Positions 1 to 5,375 of a stretch of 5,491 bases of DNA are shown here, one piece after another. Location of the stretch: assembly GCA_002778645.1 (NCBI GenBank), contig PFAQ01000011.1, positions 1-5,491 of the forward strand, read 5' to 3'. The notes under the pieces were generated by a model. The model was not told the DNA's origin. It saw only the letters and a list, made by a program, of their open reading frames with translations, and did not search any database. The stretch's first letter is position 1. Each line of letters opens with the position of its first letter. Source of the stretch: Candidatus Falkowbacteria bacterium CG10_big_fil_rev_8_21_14_0_10_39_9. Its GTDB lineage: Bacteria; Patescibacteriota; Patescibacteriia; Patescibacteriales; UBA12465. Position numbers and translations under genes: made by a program.

Positions 1-407
1 ATAAGCGCTTCGCTGATTTATGGAAAATTCCAGAGAAAGTTCTAAGAACTAATGAAGACAGTCAGCTTTTGAGTTTCGTTTTGTCTCAGCTAAAATACCC
101 AGAGGTATTTTTGCAGAAGGTTAAGGAGCTTTATAATAATCCTAGCCTGGAGAGTTATGATGTTTTGGAATTTAAGGATGGTCGGATTTTTGATCGCTCT
201 TCCAAGCCGCAGTTTATTGGAGAAAAAATCATCGGAAGAGTGTGGGACTTTCGGGATGTTGCTAGTCAAAAATCATCAGAAGTAGTTATTAAAGAAAAAC
301 TATTAGAAACTGAAAAATTAAATAGTTTTATAATTAATAGGGAAAATAAGATGATTGAGTTAAAAAAAGAGATCAGTGAACTTAAGAAAAAATTGGGTGA
401 AGCTTAG
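1..407 (+). CDS. PAS domain sensor protein, C-terminal part (5' end outside window)
   Basis: The frame is open from the left edge (first whole codon at position 3) to the TAG at 405-407, giving 134 visible residues. The TTG at position 69 is therefore not the real start, because coherent PAS sequence (RFADLWKIPEKVL) lies before it. The visible part reads as the second half of a PAS fold: an LWxIP segment, a helix with PEVFLQKVKELY, then strands carrying DVLEFKDGRIFDR and GRVWDFRDV. This resembles PAS modules that precede histidine kinase or GGDEF domains. A charged coiled coil follows and ends the protein (MIELKKEISELKKKLGE). No kinase, GGDEF or other catalytic domain follows, so any output must be N-terminal, outside the window, or act through a partner. 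The PAS call is firm; the ligand and overall role are unknown. Confidence 0.85.
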   Translation, partial: KRFADLWKIPEKVLRTNEDSQLLSFVLSQLKYPEVFLQKVKELYNNPSLESYDVLEFKDGRIFDRSSKPQFIGEKIIGRVWDFRDVASQKSSEVVIKEKLLETEKLNSFIINRENKMIELKKEISELKKKLGEA

Positions 408-421
408 TAGCTGTCAAGTTA

Positions 422-438
422 AATTCTACTGTAGAATT
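422..438. repeat. 17-nt perfect dyad (8-bp arms, 1-nt centre)
   Basis: The arms AATTCTAC and GTAGAATT are exact reverse complements around a single T. It lies 15 nt after the stop codon of the PAS gene. The one-base centre suits a DNA operator better than an RNA hairpin, although an RNA form with 6 bp and a 5-nt loop is possible. No T-run follows, so it is not itself a terminator. The function is not known. Confidence 0.4.
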
Positions 439-445
439 AATTAAT

Positions 446-475
446 AAGGCCATAGTTTTAAAATACTATGGTTTT
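446..475 (+). terminator. Probable intrinsic terminator of the PAS sensor gene
   Basis: The arms at 446-456 and 465-475 form an 11-bp stem around an 8-nt AT-rich loop. The inner seven pairs (CCATAGT/ACTATGG) are perfect; two G-U and two A-U pairs extend it into the T-run at 472-475. It lies 38 nt after the stop at 407. The T-run is short and partly used by the stem, so termination may be only moderate. Confidence 0.6.
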
Positions 476-582
476 ATCTGATTAGTCTGTAGACAGATCA
501 AATGCTACCTACTGCAGATTAGTTTTTTATAAGCTCGTTCTGGTTTCGGATTACTCATTTATTATCATTATTTATCGCGATT
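476..582. other. Non-coding stretch between two terminator-like hairpins
   Basis: No open frame of useful length and no recognisable RNA family was found here. The word GATTAGT occurs near 480 and 517, and again near 592 in the following hairpin. A TAGACA at 490-495 resembles a -35 box, but no convincing -10 follows at the right distance. The stretch could be a small RNA body, the tail of the upstream transcript, or plain spacer. Confidence 0.3.
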
Positions 583-610
583 ATCAAATTGGATTAGTTT
601 GATTTTTTTT
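583..610 (+). terminator. Second terminator-like hairpin with a 7-T run
   Basis: The arms ATCAAATT (583-590) and AGTTTGAT (596-603) pair over 8 bp with one T-G wobble and a 5-nt loop GGATT. Seven T residues follow directly at 604-610. The stem is AT-rich and weak, but stem plus T-run fits an intrinsic terminator on the + strand. It has no gene immediately upstream: the nearest stop is 175 nt away and already has its own hairpin. Confidence 0.45.
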
Positions 611-632
611 GGGGGAGATCTGGTGGAAAAAG

Positions 633-661
633 TTTATTGCTTTGAGGTGATATGTTATAAT
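633..661 (+). promoter_or_regulatory. Extended -10 promoter for the 692-2401 gene unit
   Basis: A perfect TATAAT (656-661) is preceded by TGT (653-655), the extended -10 signature. The -35 at 17-nt spacing is poor (TTTATT, 633-638), which extended -10 promoters tolerate. Transcription would begin near 668 and give a leader of about 24 nt, made almost only of A and T, before the ATG at 692. Confidence 0.65.
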
Positions 662-691
662 TATTCTATAAAAATTAATAATTAATTAGCT

Positions 692-1252
692 ATGTCTTAT
701 AAATTCATTAAACTATTTACTGGAATATTATTTAGCTTAGTTTTGTTTTTATCTTTTACTGTAGTTGCTAAAGCCCAGAACTGTCCTCGGAGCCTAGTAA
801 ATGATCCAGCTCCAGGAATTTGTGGTTTGTATGTTGATGAAAACAATAATCAGTTCTGTGATCTGAGTGAAGAAAAAACTATCCCACTAAAGTCTCAGAG
901 TAATTTAGTTGAAAAAAAAGTTATTGAAACGCCGCTAGCCACCAAAGATTATTATATGTGGCAGTTAACATTAGTTTTTACCTTAATTTACTTACTGTCT
1001 CTGTTCTTAGTTAAGAAGGGTTATCTGTCTTTGATGGTTAATCGAAAGATTTGGAATATGTTGCTTTTGATAGCGTTTGTGATAACTGTCATCACTTCCG
1101 TTTTAGTGTTGTTGCGTTTGAACTATGGCCTATCTCTTTCAGTTTATGCTGATATGGTTTTTTGGCACGTTGAAGTTGGTTATGTAATGATCTTGATTTC
1201 TATTTGCCACACACTTTGGCATACGGCTTATTTTAAGACTTATTTTAAATAA
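692..1252 (+). CDS. Exported Cys-containing EF-hand-like loop protein with three membrane helices
   Basis: I cannot name this 186-residue protein. A signal peptide spans residues 1-28 (basic start, long hydrophobic core, AKA before Gln29). The outer segment has Cys31, Cys44 and Cys56 and a loop at 49-60 (DENNNQFCDLSE) with acidic or Asn residues at EF-hand positions 1, 3, 5, 9 and 12. Three hydrophobic helices follow at about 90-107, 120-142 and 156-177. The third holds Trp158-His159, His173 and Trp176-His177, recalling the short heme-binding membrane domains of DUF4405 or ferric-reductase-like proteins; the other two helices have no His. I infer an envelope redox or metal-linked role, with low certainty. 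It heads a tight unit: the next gene starts 7 nt downstream. The ATG at 692 is chosen because it gives a complete signal peptide. Confidence 0.8.
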   Translation: MSYKFIKLFTGILFSLVLFLSFTVVAKAQNCPRSLVNDPAPGICGLYVDENNNQFCDLSEEKTIPLKSQSNLVEKKVIETPLATKDYYMWQLTLVFTLIYLLSLFLVKKGYLSLMVNRKIWNMLLLIAFVITVITSVLVLLRLNYGLSLSVYADMVFWHVEVGYVMILISICHTLWHTAYFKTYFK

Positions 1253-1259
1253 ATTAAAT

Positions 1260-1886
1260 ATGAATAATAATCAAAATATTCTAATTGCAACCGCCAATCA
1301 CGGTAAAGCAGAAGAAATCAAAAAGATTTTTCAGGGGACTGACTTTACTCTAAAGTTTCTATTTGATTTTCCAGAAGAACTAAAGGATCTACACATTATT
1401 GAAAATGCCAATAGTTTTGAAGGTAATGCCTTGATTAAGGCGATAGTTGCCGGTGACATCTTGAATCTGATTACGCTAGCTGACGACAGTGGTTTATGTG
1501 TTGATGCCTTGGGTGGCCGCCCGGGAATTTATTCGGCGCGTTATTCGGGGGAGGGTAATGATCGGTCTAATTATCTTAAAGTCTTAAAAGAGATGAAAGA
1601 TGTCCCGTTGACTAAAAGAGGTTGCAATCACAATTGCTCGGTGGCTATTTATGATCCAGCGACTAAATTTGTTGATACGGTTTCTGGAATTTGGGAGGCC
1701 CGGGTAGCACTTGAACCAAAGGGGAACAAAAGTTTTGGTTATGCGCCAATAGTAATGGCTAAAGATTTTGATTATCTTAAAACTAATGCTGAGTTTGATC
1801 CCGAAGAATTAATTAGTATTAATCATCGCGGTCAAGCTTTTGGGAAGGCTATTAAAGTTTTAGAAAATTATTTAAAGCAATGTTAA
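1260..1886 (+). CDS. rdgB: RdgB/HAM1 (ITPA) family non-canonical purine NTP pyrophosphatase, divergent
   Basis: Family members cut XTP, ITP and dITP to monophosphate and pyrophosphate in the cytoplasm, keeping deaminated purines out of nucleic acids. The length of 208 residues is normal. Motifs occur in order: ATANHGKAEEI (10-20, Lys16), E48 and F53 of the ExxxxF stretch, NALIKA (56-61, Lys60), ADDSGLCVDALGGRPG with the catalytic acidic pair (74-89), YSARYSG (91-97), SFGYAP (158-163) and NHRGQA (188-193). The phosphate and metal side is intact. On the base-recognition side the usual FGYDP Asp is Ala162, the conserved Lys is Leu184, and the Ser of SHR is Asn188, while Phe159, His189 and Arg190 remain. 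Substrate range may therefore differ. The last 7 nt overlap the PAP2 start, which suggests translational coupling. No Shine-Dalgarno motif precedes the ATG. Confidence 0.88.
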   Translation: MNNNQNILIATANHGKAEEIKKIFQGTDFTLKFLFDFPEELKDLHIIENANSFEGNALIKAIVAGDILNLITLADDSGLCVDALGGRPGIYSARYSGEGNDRSNYLKVLKEMKDVPLTKRGCNHNCSVAIYDPATKFVDTVSGIWEARVALEPKGNKSFGYAPIVMAKDFDYLKTNAEFDPEELISINHRGQAFGKAIKVLENYLKQC

Positions 1887-2401
1887 AAATTGATCAGACT
1901 CTATACAATTTCTTAGTCGATAGCCGAAGCACTCTAGGAACGGCTATTTTTTCTATTGGATCTTTCTTGGGCAATTGGCAGTTTATAGTTTTAGCGATGA
2001 TTGTAATTATTACTTTTTTGATACTACAAAAAAAGCTAAAGTTTATCGCCCCATTATTATTAGCGGTGCTGAGCTCTGAAGCGATAACTTTTTTAGGGAA
2101 GTGGTATTTCCAGCGGCCCCGACCAGTGTCTTCGGTTTTTTGGGAAACTGGCTGGTCTTTCCCGAGCGGTCATGCCACTATTGCCGTTGCATTCTATGGT
2201 TTTTTAGCTTTTATACTGCTTCAATTAAAACCAAGATTTAAAACTAGTTTGGTTTATACTATTTTGTTTCTGGTTATTGTTTTAATTGGGTTTAGTCGTC
2301 TGTATTTAGGGGCTCATTATCTTAGCGATGTTTTGGTCGGTTATTTAGTGGGCCTATTCGGTTTAAGTTTGGGAGTTGTTTGGACCGGAAAGCGGGTTTG
2401 A
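1880..2401 (+). CDS. PAP2-family membrane phosphatase
   Basis: This 173-residue integral membrane protein carries the full three-part PAP2 acid phosphatase signature: K74 with R81-P82 (Kx6RP), P95-S96-G97-H98, and S139-R140 with H146 and D150 (SRx5Hx3D). His98 and His146 would be the acid/base and nucleophile residues. Hydrophobic helices lie near 33-50, 55-72, 99-115, 122-137 and 151-168, typical of the bacterial short form. Relatives dephosphorylate undecaprenyl pyrophosphate, phosphatidic acid or phosphatidylglycerol phosphate; the sequence does not decide which. A role in recycling the lipid carrier for cell-wall synthesis would suit the L,D-transpeptidase gene downstream, but this is inferred. 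The start overlaps the end of the rdgB-like gene by 7 nt. The gene ends in TGA, whose bases form part of the next promoter. Confidence 0.9.
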   Translation: MLKIDQTLYNFLVDSRSTLGTAIFSIGSFLGNWQFIVLAMIVIITFLILQKKLKFIAPLLLAVLSSEAITFLGKWYFQRPRPVSSVFWETGWSFPSGHATIAVAFYGFLAFILLQLKPRFKTSLVYTILFLVIVLIGFSRLYLGAHYLSDVLVGYLVGLFGLSLGVVWTGKRV

Positions 2402-2426
2402 CCTTTAGGATTATTACCGCTAGAAT
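2398..2426 (+). promoter_or_regulatory. Promoter for the YkuD gene, overlapping the PAP2 stop codon
   Basis: TTGACC (2398-2403) and TAGAAT (2421-2426) each match five of six consensus bases and are 17 nt apart, the optimal spacing. The -35 box contains the TGA stop of the PAP2 gene (2399-2401). Transcription would begin near 2433, leaving a leader of about 15 nt before the ATG at 2448. No terminator lies between the two genes, so readthrough from upstream is also possible. Confidence 0.6.
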
Positions 2427-2447
2427 TAAGGCATCAACAAAAAACCT

Positions 2448-3614
2448 ATGAACTCTTTTAAAGTCTCTTTAATCATTGCCTCTTTAGCCTTGTTTTTAGC
2501 TGTCCCAGCCTTTGCTTTTCCCGAGGACAATCTCTCGAGTCGTCTAAACGGCCGGATACTACTGGACGTTGATAATAAAGGGGAAGCTTGGTATGTCTAC
2601 CCGGGTGATTTCCATCGCTATTATTTGGGCAGTCCCGCTGATGCCTATATTTTAATGAGACATTTGTCGCTGGGTGTTTCCAATGATAATTTTACTAAAA
2701 TTGTTAGTAGCACCCCAGATCGTTTCAAGGGATTAATCCTATTAAAACCAGAGGATGTTGGCAAGGCTCATTATGTTAATCCAGTCGACAAGACTTTGAT
2801 GTATTTAGCTACCTCTTCGGATGCTTTTGCTCTGATGCGACAGGTGGGTTTGGGTATTTCTGGTTCTGATTTGAAAACTATTCCGGTCGGAAAAATAATT
2901 CTAAATGATGCTGGCCAAGAAATTAATCGGGAATGGCAATACTTAGGTTGGTGGGGTAAGGTCAATGTTAATTATGTTCCAGCTCTGTCCGAACCAAAAA
3001 CTAACGCCAAAAGATTAGGCAGCTTTTTTGTAACTAGTCGGGTCAAAGTTCTCGCTGTTAAAAAAGGCGATGGTCAGATTTGGTATCAAGTTGATGGTGG
3101 CCGTTATCCCGGGGCTTATGTCAATTCATTATTTGTTAGCGCCATTGCTCAGCCGGCTCCAGAAAAAAATATAACTATTCCAATTAAAGTTAAAGCAGGT
3201 GATTATTGGGTCGATGTTAATATTGCCAAAAAAACTTTAGCTTTATATCAGAATAATCAAGTAGTCATGATGACTTATATTGCTCCTGGTAATAGGGAAA
3301 CTCCGACTATCGTCGGATCCTACAATGTCTGGTTAAAGCTTAAAAAAACTCGGATGACGGGTGCCCCACCGATTGCCACTCATGTTTATGATTTGCCGAA
3401 TGCGCCTTGGGTGATGTATTACAAGGGATCATATTCAATCCACGGGACTTATTGGCATGATGAATTTGGTTCTCAGAAGAGTTCGGGTTGCACTAATATG
3501 ACTCAGGGTGACTCTAAATACCTCTTTTATTTAACTAATCCTCAAATCGGTAATCTGGAGTCTCTGCGCTCAACCGTGGCTAACCCCGGAGTGGTGGTTA
3601 ATAATCATTATTAG
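2448..3614 (+). CDS. Secreted L,D-transpeptidase (YkuD) with two N-terminal repeats and an SH3-like domain
   Basis: The 388-residue product has a signal peptide (1-23, AFA before Phe24), two tandem 51-residue repeats (35-85 and 95-145), an SH3-like segment (about 171-230, starting KVNVNYVPALSEP), and a C-terminal YkuD domain (about 250-388). YkuD enzymes use a Cys to join or modify peptidoglycan stem peptides outside the membrane. The catalytic Cys348 and the upstream His332 (IHGTYWHDEFG) are present, 16 residues apart. The usual [ST]HGC motif reads S345-S346-G347-C348, so its His is replaced by Ser. The SH3-like part and repeats probably bind the wall or another surface polymer; this is inferred. 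It has its own promoter and a strong terminator, so it can be a single-gene unit. There is no Shine-Dalgarno motif; the ATG is set by the signal peptide. Confidence 0.88.
   Translation: MNSFKVSLIIASLALFLAVPAFAFPEDNLSSRLNGRILLDVDNKGEAWYVYPGDFHRYYLGSPADAYILMRHLSLGVSNDNFTKIVSSTPDRFKGLILLKPEDVGKAHYVNPVDKTLMYLATSSDAFALMRQVGLGISGSDLKTIPVGKIILNDAGQEINREWQYLGWWGKVNVNYVPALSEPKTNAKRLGSFFVTSRVKVLAVKKGDGQIWYQVDGGRYPGAYVNSLFVSAIAQPAPEKNITIPIKVKAGDYWVDVNIAKKTLALYQNNQVVMMTYIAPGNRETPTIVGSYNVWLKLKKTRMTGAPPIATHVYDLPNAPWVMYYKGSYSIHGTYWHDEFGSQKSSGCTNMTQGDSKYLFYLTNPQIGNLESLRSTVANPGVVVNNHY
2550..2702 (+). repeat. Protein repeat 1 in the YkuD gene (residues 35-85)
   Basis: This is the first of two tandem copies of a 51-residue module. 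Aligned without gaps by eye, 21 of 51 positions are identical. Shared landmarks are GxILL, GxAxYVxP, YL, DA, LMR, LGxS and a final Ile. Copy 1 has the fuller pattern (EAWYVYP, RYYLGSPADA). I recall similar modules in many secreted CPR proteins but cannot name a family. Confidence 0.75.
2730..2882 (+). repeat. Protein repeat 2 in the YkuD gene (residues 95-145)
   Basis: This second copy starts at Gly95, nine residues after copy 1 ends. It keeps ILL, YVNP, DAFALMR and LGIS, but replaces the Trp of copy 1 (EAWYV) with His (KAHYV), and LGSPADA with LATSSDA. The copies differ enough to be an old duplication, and they may not bind the same ligand. Confidence 0.75.
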
Positions 3615-3644
3615 ACAGTGAAATAGAATCAATTATCTAGCCTG

Positions 3645-3685
3645 GCGGCACCTTTTAATCAGACTTAAGAGGCGCCGCTTTTTTT
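3645..3685 (+). terminator. Strong intrinsic terminator of the YkuD gene
   Basis: The arms at 3645-3658 and 3665-3678 form a 14-position stem with one A-C mismatch and one T-G wobble, closing on a 6-nt loop (TCAGAC). The base of the stem is GC-rich (GCGGC/GCCGC). Seven T residues follow at 3679-3685. It begins 30 nt after the stop codon and is the clearest terminator in the window. Confidence 0.9.
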
Positions 3686-3713
3686 GACAGCAAAAGCGGA
3701 ATAATGCTATAAT
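3684..3713 (+). promoter_or_regulatory. Near-consensus promoter for the kinase-regulator unit
   Basis: A perfect TTGACA (3684-3689) and a perfect TATAAT (3708-3713) are 18 nt apart, with TGC just before the -10 (extended -10). The first two bases of the -35 are the last two T of the upstream terminator. Transcription would begin near 3720, giving a leader of about 29 nt without a Shine-Dalgarno motif. This should be a strong housekeeping-sigma promoter. Confidence 0.85.
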
Positions 3714-3748
3714 TTAAGCATAAAATATGAATTTTTAATTATTTTTTT

Positions 3749-4960
3749 ATGCCTTCTAAAAGCGACGTAACTATGCCGGGGATTTCTGCCGATGAACTAG
3801 ATAAAACTAAAGATGTCTATCGTTCTCTGCAGGAAAAATTAGAATATTTGTTTGATTCTTTAGCTCGAGAAAAGATTAACCTAGAGCTCCAGATGATTGA
3901 GGCTAAGAAGTTTAAATTGGCCGTGGACAGCGCTTCGGATAATATTGTGATTACCGATTCCATGGGAACGATTTTTTATATCAACAAGGCCACGGAAAAT
4001 AATACGGGTTATGCTTTTAACGAAGTGGTGGGGAAGAACCCAGGAGAATTATGGGGTGGCAAAATGAAACCGGAGTATTATGCGGAAATGTGGCATAAGA
4101 TTAAGGTCAAGAAGGAGGTTTTTGTTGGTCAATTTGAAAATGTTAGAAAAAATGGAGAAAAATATATCGCTGCCGTGGATATTTCCTCAGTTTTGGATGA
4201 GTATGGGGAAATTTTATTTTTTGTTTCAATTGAAAGAGATATTACTCGCGAAATCATGATTGAAAGAATGAAAGATGAGTTTGTGGGTCTGGCTTCGCAT
4301 CAACTCAGAACTCCTCTCACTGGTATCAAATGGTTTTCGGAGTTATTAATCAGGAATAAGTATAATAATCTAAATGCCGAGCAATTGGACTTTCTAGAAC
4401 AGATTAAAATTTCCAATCAGCGCATGGTTAAGTTGGTCAACGAATTGTTGGATATTTCCCATATTGAGACCGGACAGAAGTTTGAGATCAAAAAAGCTGA
4501 TTTCAAGGTTAATGATGTGCTCAACGAAGTGTTAACCGAGAACATCTCCCTGATTAAGACCAAGACCTTAAATATTATTAACAAAATCCCTGATAATTTG
4601 TTAATTTTTGCCGATTATGTTAAAATAAGACAAGTTCTTTCTAATCTGGTTAGTAATGCCACTAAGTATTCACCCGCCAATAAAGATATTAATATTAGTG
4701 TCGTACCGGATGATGGTAAGGGTTTTGCGGTGATTTCGGTGGCTGATCAGGGCATGGGAATCCCGGCGGCTCAAAAAAGTCGTTTATTTGAGAAATTCTT
4801 TCGGGCCGACAATGCCCGCATTCAAGAACCTAACGGCACTGGTTTGGGACTCTATATTGCCCGCGAGCTGATTCGAGCTCATGGGGGTGAGTTATGGTTT
4901 GAGTCCGATGAGAATAAGGGAACTACGTTTATATTTTCAATTCCACTTAAAATTAATTAA
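3749..4960 (+). CDS. Cytoplasmic PAS sensor histidine kinase
   Basis: This 403-residue protein has no signal peptide or membrane helix, so it should sense a cytoplasmic cue. Domains in order are a coiled-coil N-terminus (about 15-58), a PAS domain (about 55-165, with ITDSMGTIFYINKA and a final SIERDIT), HisKA (about 172-240) and HATPase_c (about 285-402). The H-box is SHQLRTPLT with phospho-acceptor His184. The N-box has Asn299 and Asn303 (NLVSNATKYS), G1 is ADQGMGIP (332-339), the F-box is LFEKFFRAD (346-354) and G2 is GTGLGLYIA (363-371). All catalytic boxes are intact. Gln185 takes the place of the commoner Glu or Asp after the His. The receiver gene starts 21 nt downstream and is the obvious partner. 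No PAS cofactor residue can be assigned. Confidence 0.93.
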   Translation: MPSKSDVTMPGISADELDKTKDVYRSLQEKLEYLFDSLAREKINLELQMIEAKKFKLAVDSASDNIVITDSMGTIFYINKATENNTGYAFNEVVGKNPGELWGGKMKPEYYAEMWHKIKVKKEVFVGQFENVRKNGEKYIAAVDISSVLDEYGEILFFVSIERDITREIMIERMKDEFVGLASHQLRTPLTGIKWFSELLIRNKYNNLNAEQLDFLEQIKISNQRMVKLVNELLDISHIETGQKFEIKKADFKVNDVLNEVLTENISLIKTKTLNIINKIPDNLLIFADYVKIRQVLSNLVSNATKYSPANKDINISVVPDDGKGFAVISVADQGMGIPAAQKSRLFEKFFRADNARIQEPNGTGLGLYIARELIRAHGGELWFESDENKGTTFIFSIPLKIN

Positions 4961-4981
4961 TATAATCTAAAATCTAAATAT

Positions 4982-5353
4982 ATGAGAAAAAAAATTCTTA
5001 TTGTGGAGGACGATGTGTTATTAGTGAAAGCTATTAGTTATGAGTTTGAGCAAGAAAACTTTGAGGTTTTTACCGCCGGTAACGGTGAAGACGGTTTAGC
5101 CATGGCGGAAGAACATTTGCCTGATTTAATTCTGGCTGATATTAATATGCCTAAAATGGACGGTTTAACGATGTTGAAGGAGCTTCGAGCTACCGAATGG
5201 GGTAAAAACATCTTAGTTATTATGTTAACCAATTACAGTGACGAACAGCGCGTGCTTGAGGCCTTATCCCAGAAAGCTTTTTATTACTTAGTGAAGAGTG
5301 ATTGGGATCTATCTCAGATTGTGGCTAAGGTCAGAGAAAAGTTAGGTAGTTAA
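4982..5353 (+). CDS. Receiver-only response regulator
   Basis: This 123-residue product is a single CheY-like receiver domain. It has the acidic pocket E9-D10-D11, phospho-acceptor Asp53 (LADINMPKMDG), Thr83, switch aromatic Tyr102 and Lys105 (YLVKSD). It ends right after the last helix, so there is no DNA-binding or enzymatic output domain. It should take phosphate from the kinase encoded 21 nt upstream and signal by protein contact, or serve as a phosphate relay or sink. No terminator follows, and the ankyrin gene starts 22 nt downstream, probably on the same transcript. The leader is A/T-rich with no Shine-Dalgarno motif. Confidence 0.93.
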   Translation: MRKKILIVEDDVLLVKAISYEFEQENFEVFTAGNGEDGLAMAEEHLPDLILADINMPKMDGLTMLKELRATEWGKNILVIMLTNYSDEQRVLEALSQKAFYYLVKSDWDLSQIVAKVREKLGS

Positions 5354-5372
5354 TTAATTATTAATAATTAAT
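5353..5372. repeat. 20-bp perfect A/T-only palindrome before the ankyrin gene
   Basis: ATTAATTATTAATAATTAAT is its own reverse complement. It covers the last base of the regulator's stop codon and nearly all of the 22-nt gap, ending 3 nt before the next ATG. It may be an operator or simply a product of A/T-only leader composition. There is no GC stem or T-run, so it is not a terminator. Confidence 0.3.
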
Positions 5373-5375
5373 AAT

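Noticed and set aside
92..111. Hairpin with an 8-bp stem and 4-nt loop (AAAATACC/GGTATTTT)
   Set aside because: It lies inside the coding sequence of the PAS domain, and almost no T follows outside the stem. It is probably chance.
69..407. A 112-residue gene starting at TTG 69
   Set aside because: The frame is open to the left edge and the residues before 69 belong to the same PAS fold, so this is the end of a longer gene.
408..691. Riboswitch or known small RNA in the gap
   Set aside because: Apart from the two hairpins, no conserved RNA core could be recognised by eye.
2399..2461. Recoding of TGA as Gly (code 25), which would extend the PAP2 protein by about 20 residues
   Set aside because: No gene here contains an internal TGA, Gly is encoded by GGN throughout, the PAP2 protein is complete without the extension, and the extension would run into the YkuD start.
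2771..2965. Minus-strand open frame of 64 codons
   Set aside because: It lies wholly inside the YkuD gene, has no recognisable domain, and is the antisense of conserved coding sequence.
3727..3738. Three-codon open frame (Met-Asn-Phe-stop) in the leader of the kinase gene
   Set aside because: It is too short to judge, has no ribosome-binding signal, and ATG followed by a nearby stop is common in A/T-rich leaders.
4961..4966. TATAAT just before the receiver gene
   Set aside because: No -35 box sits at 16-18 nt, and such strings are expected in A/T-only gaps. The gene is better explained as part of the kinase transcript.
5038..5232. Minus-strand open frame of 64 codons
   Set aside because: It lies inside the receiver gene opposite conserved motifs and shows no protein features of its own.
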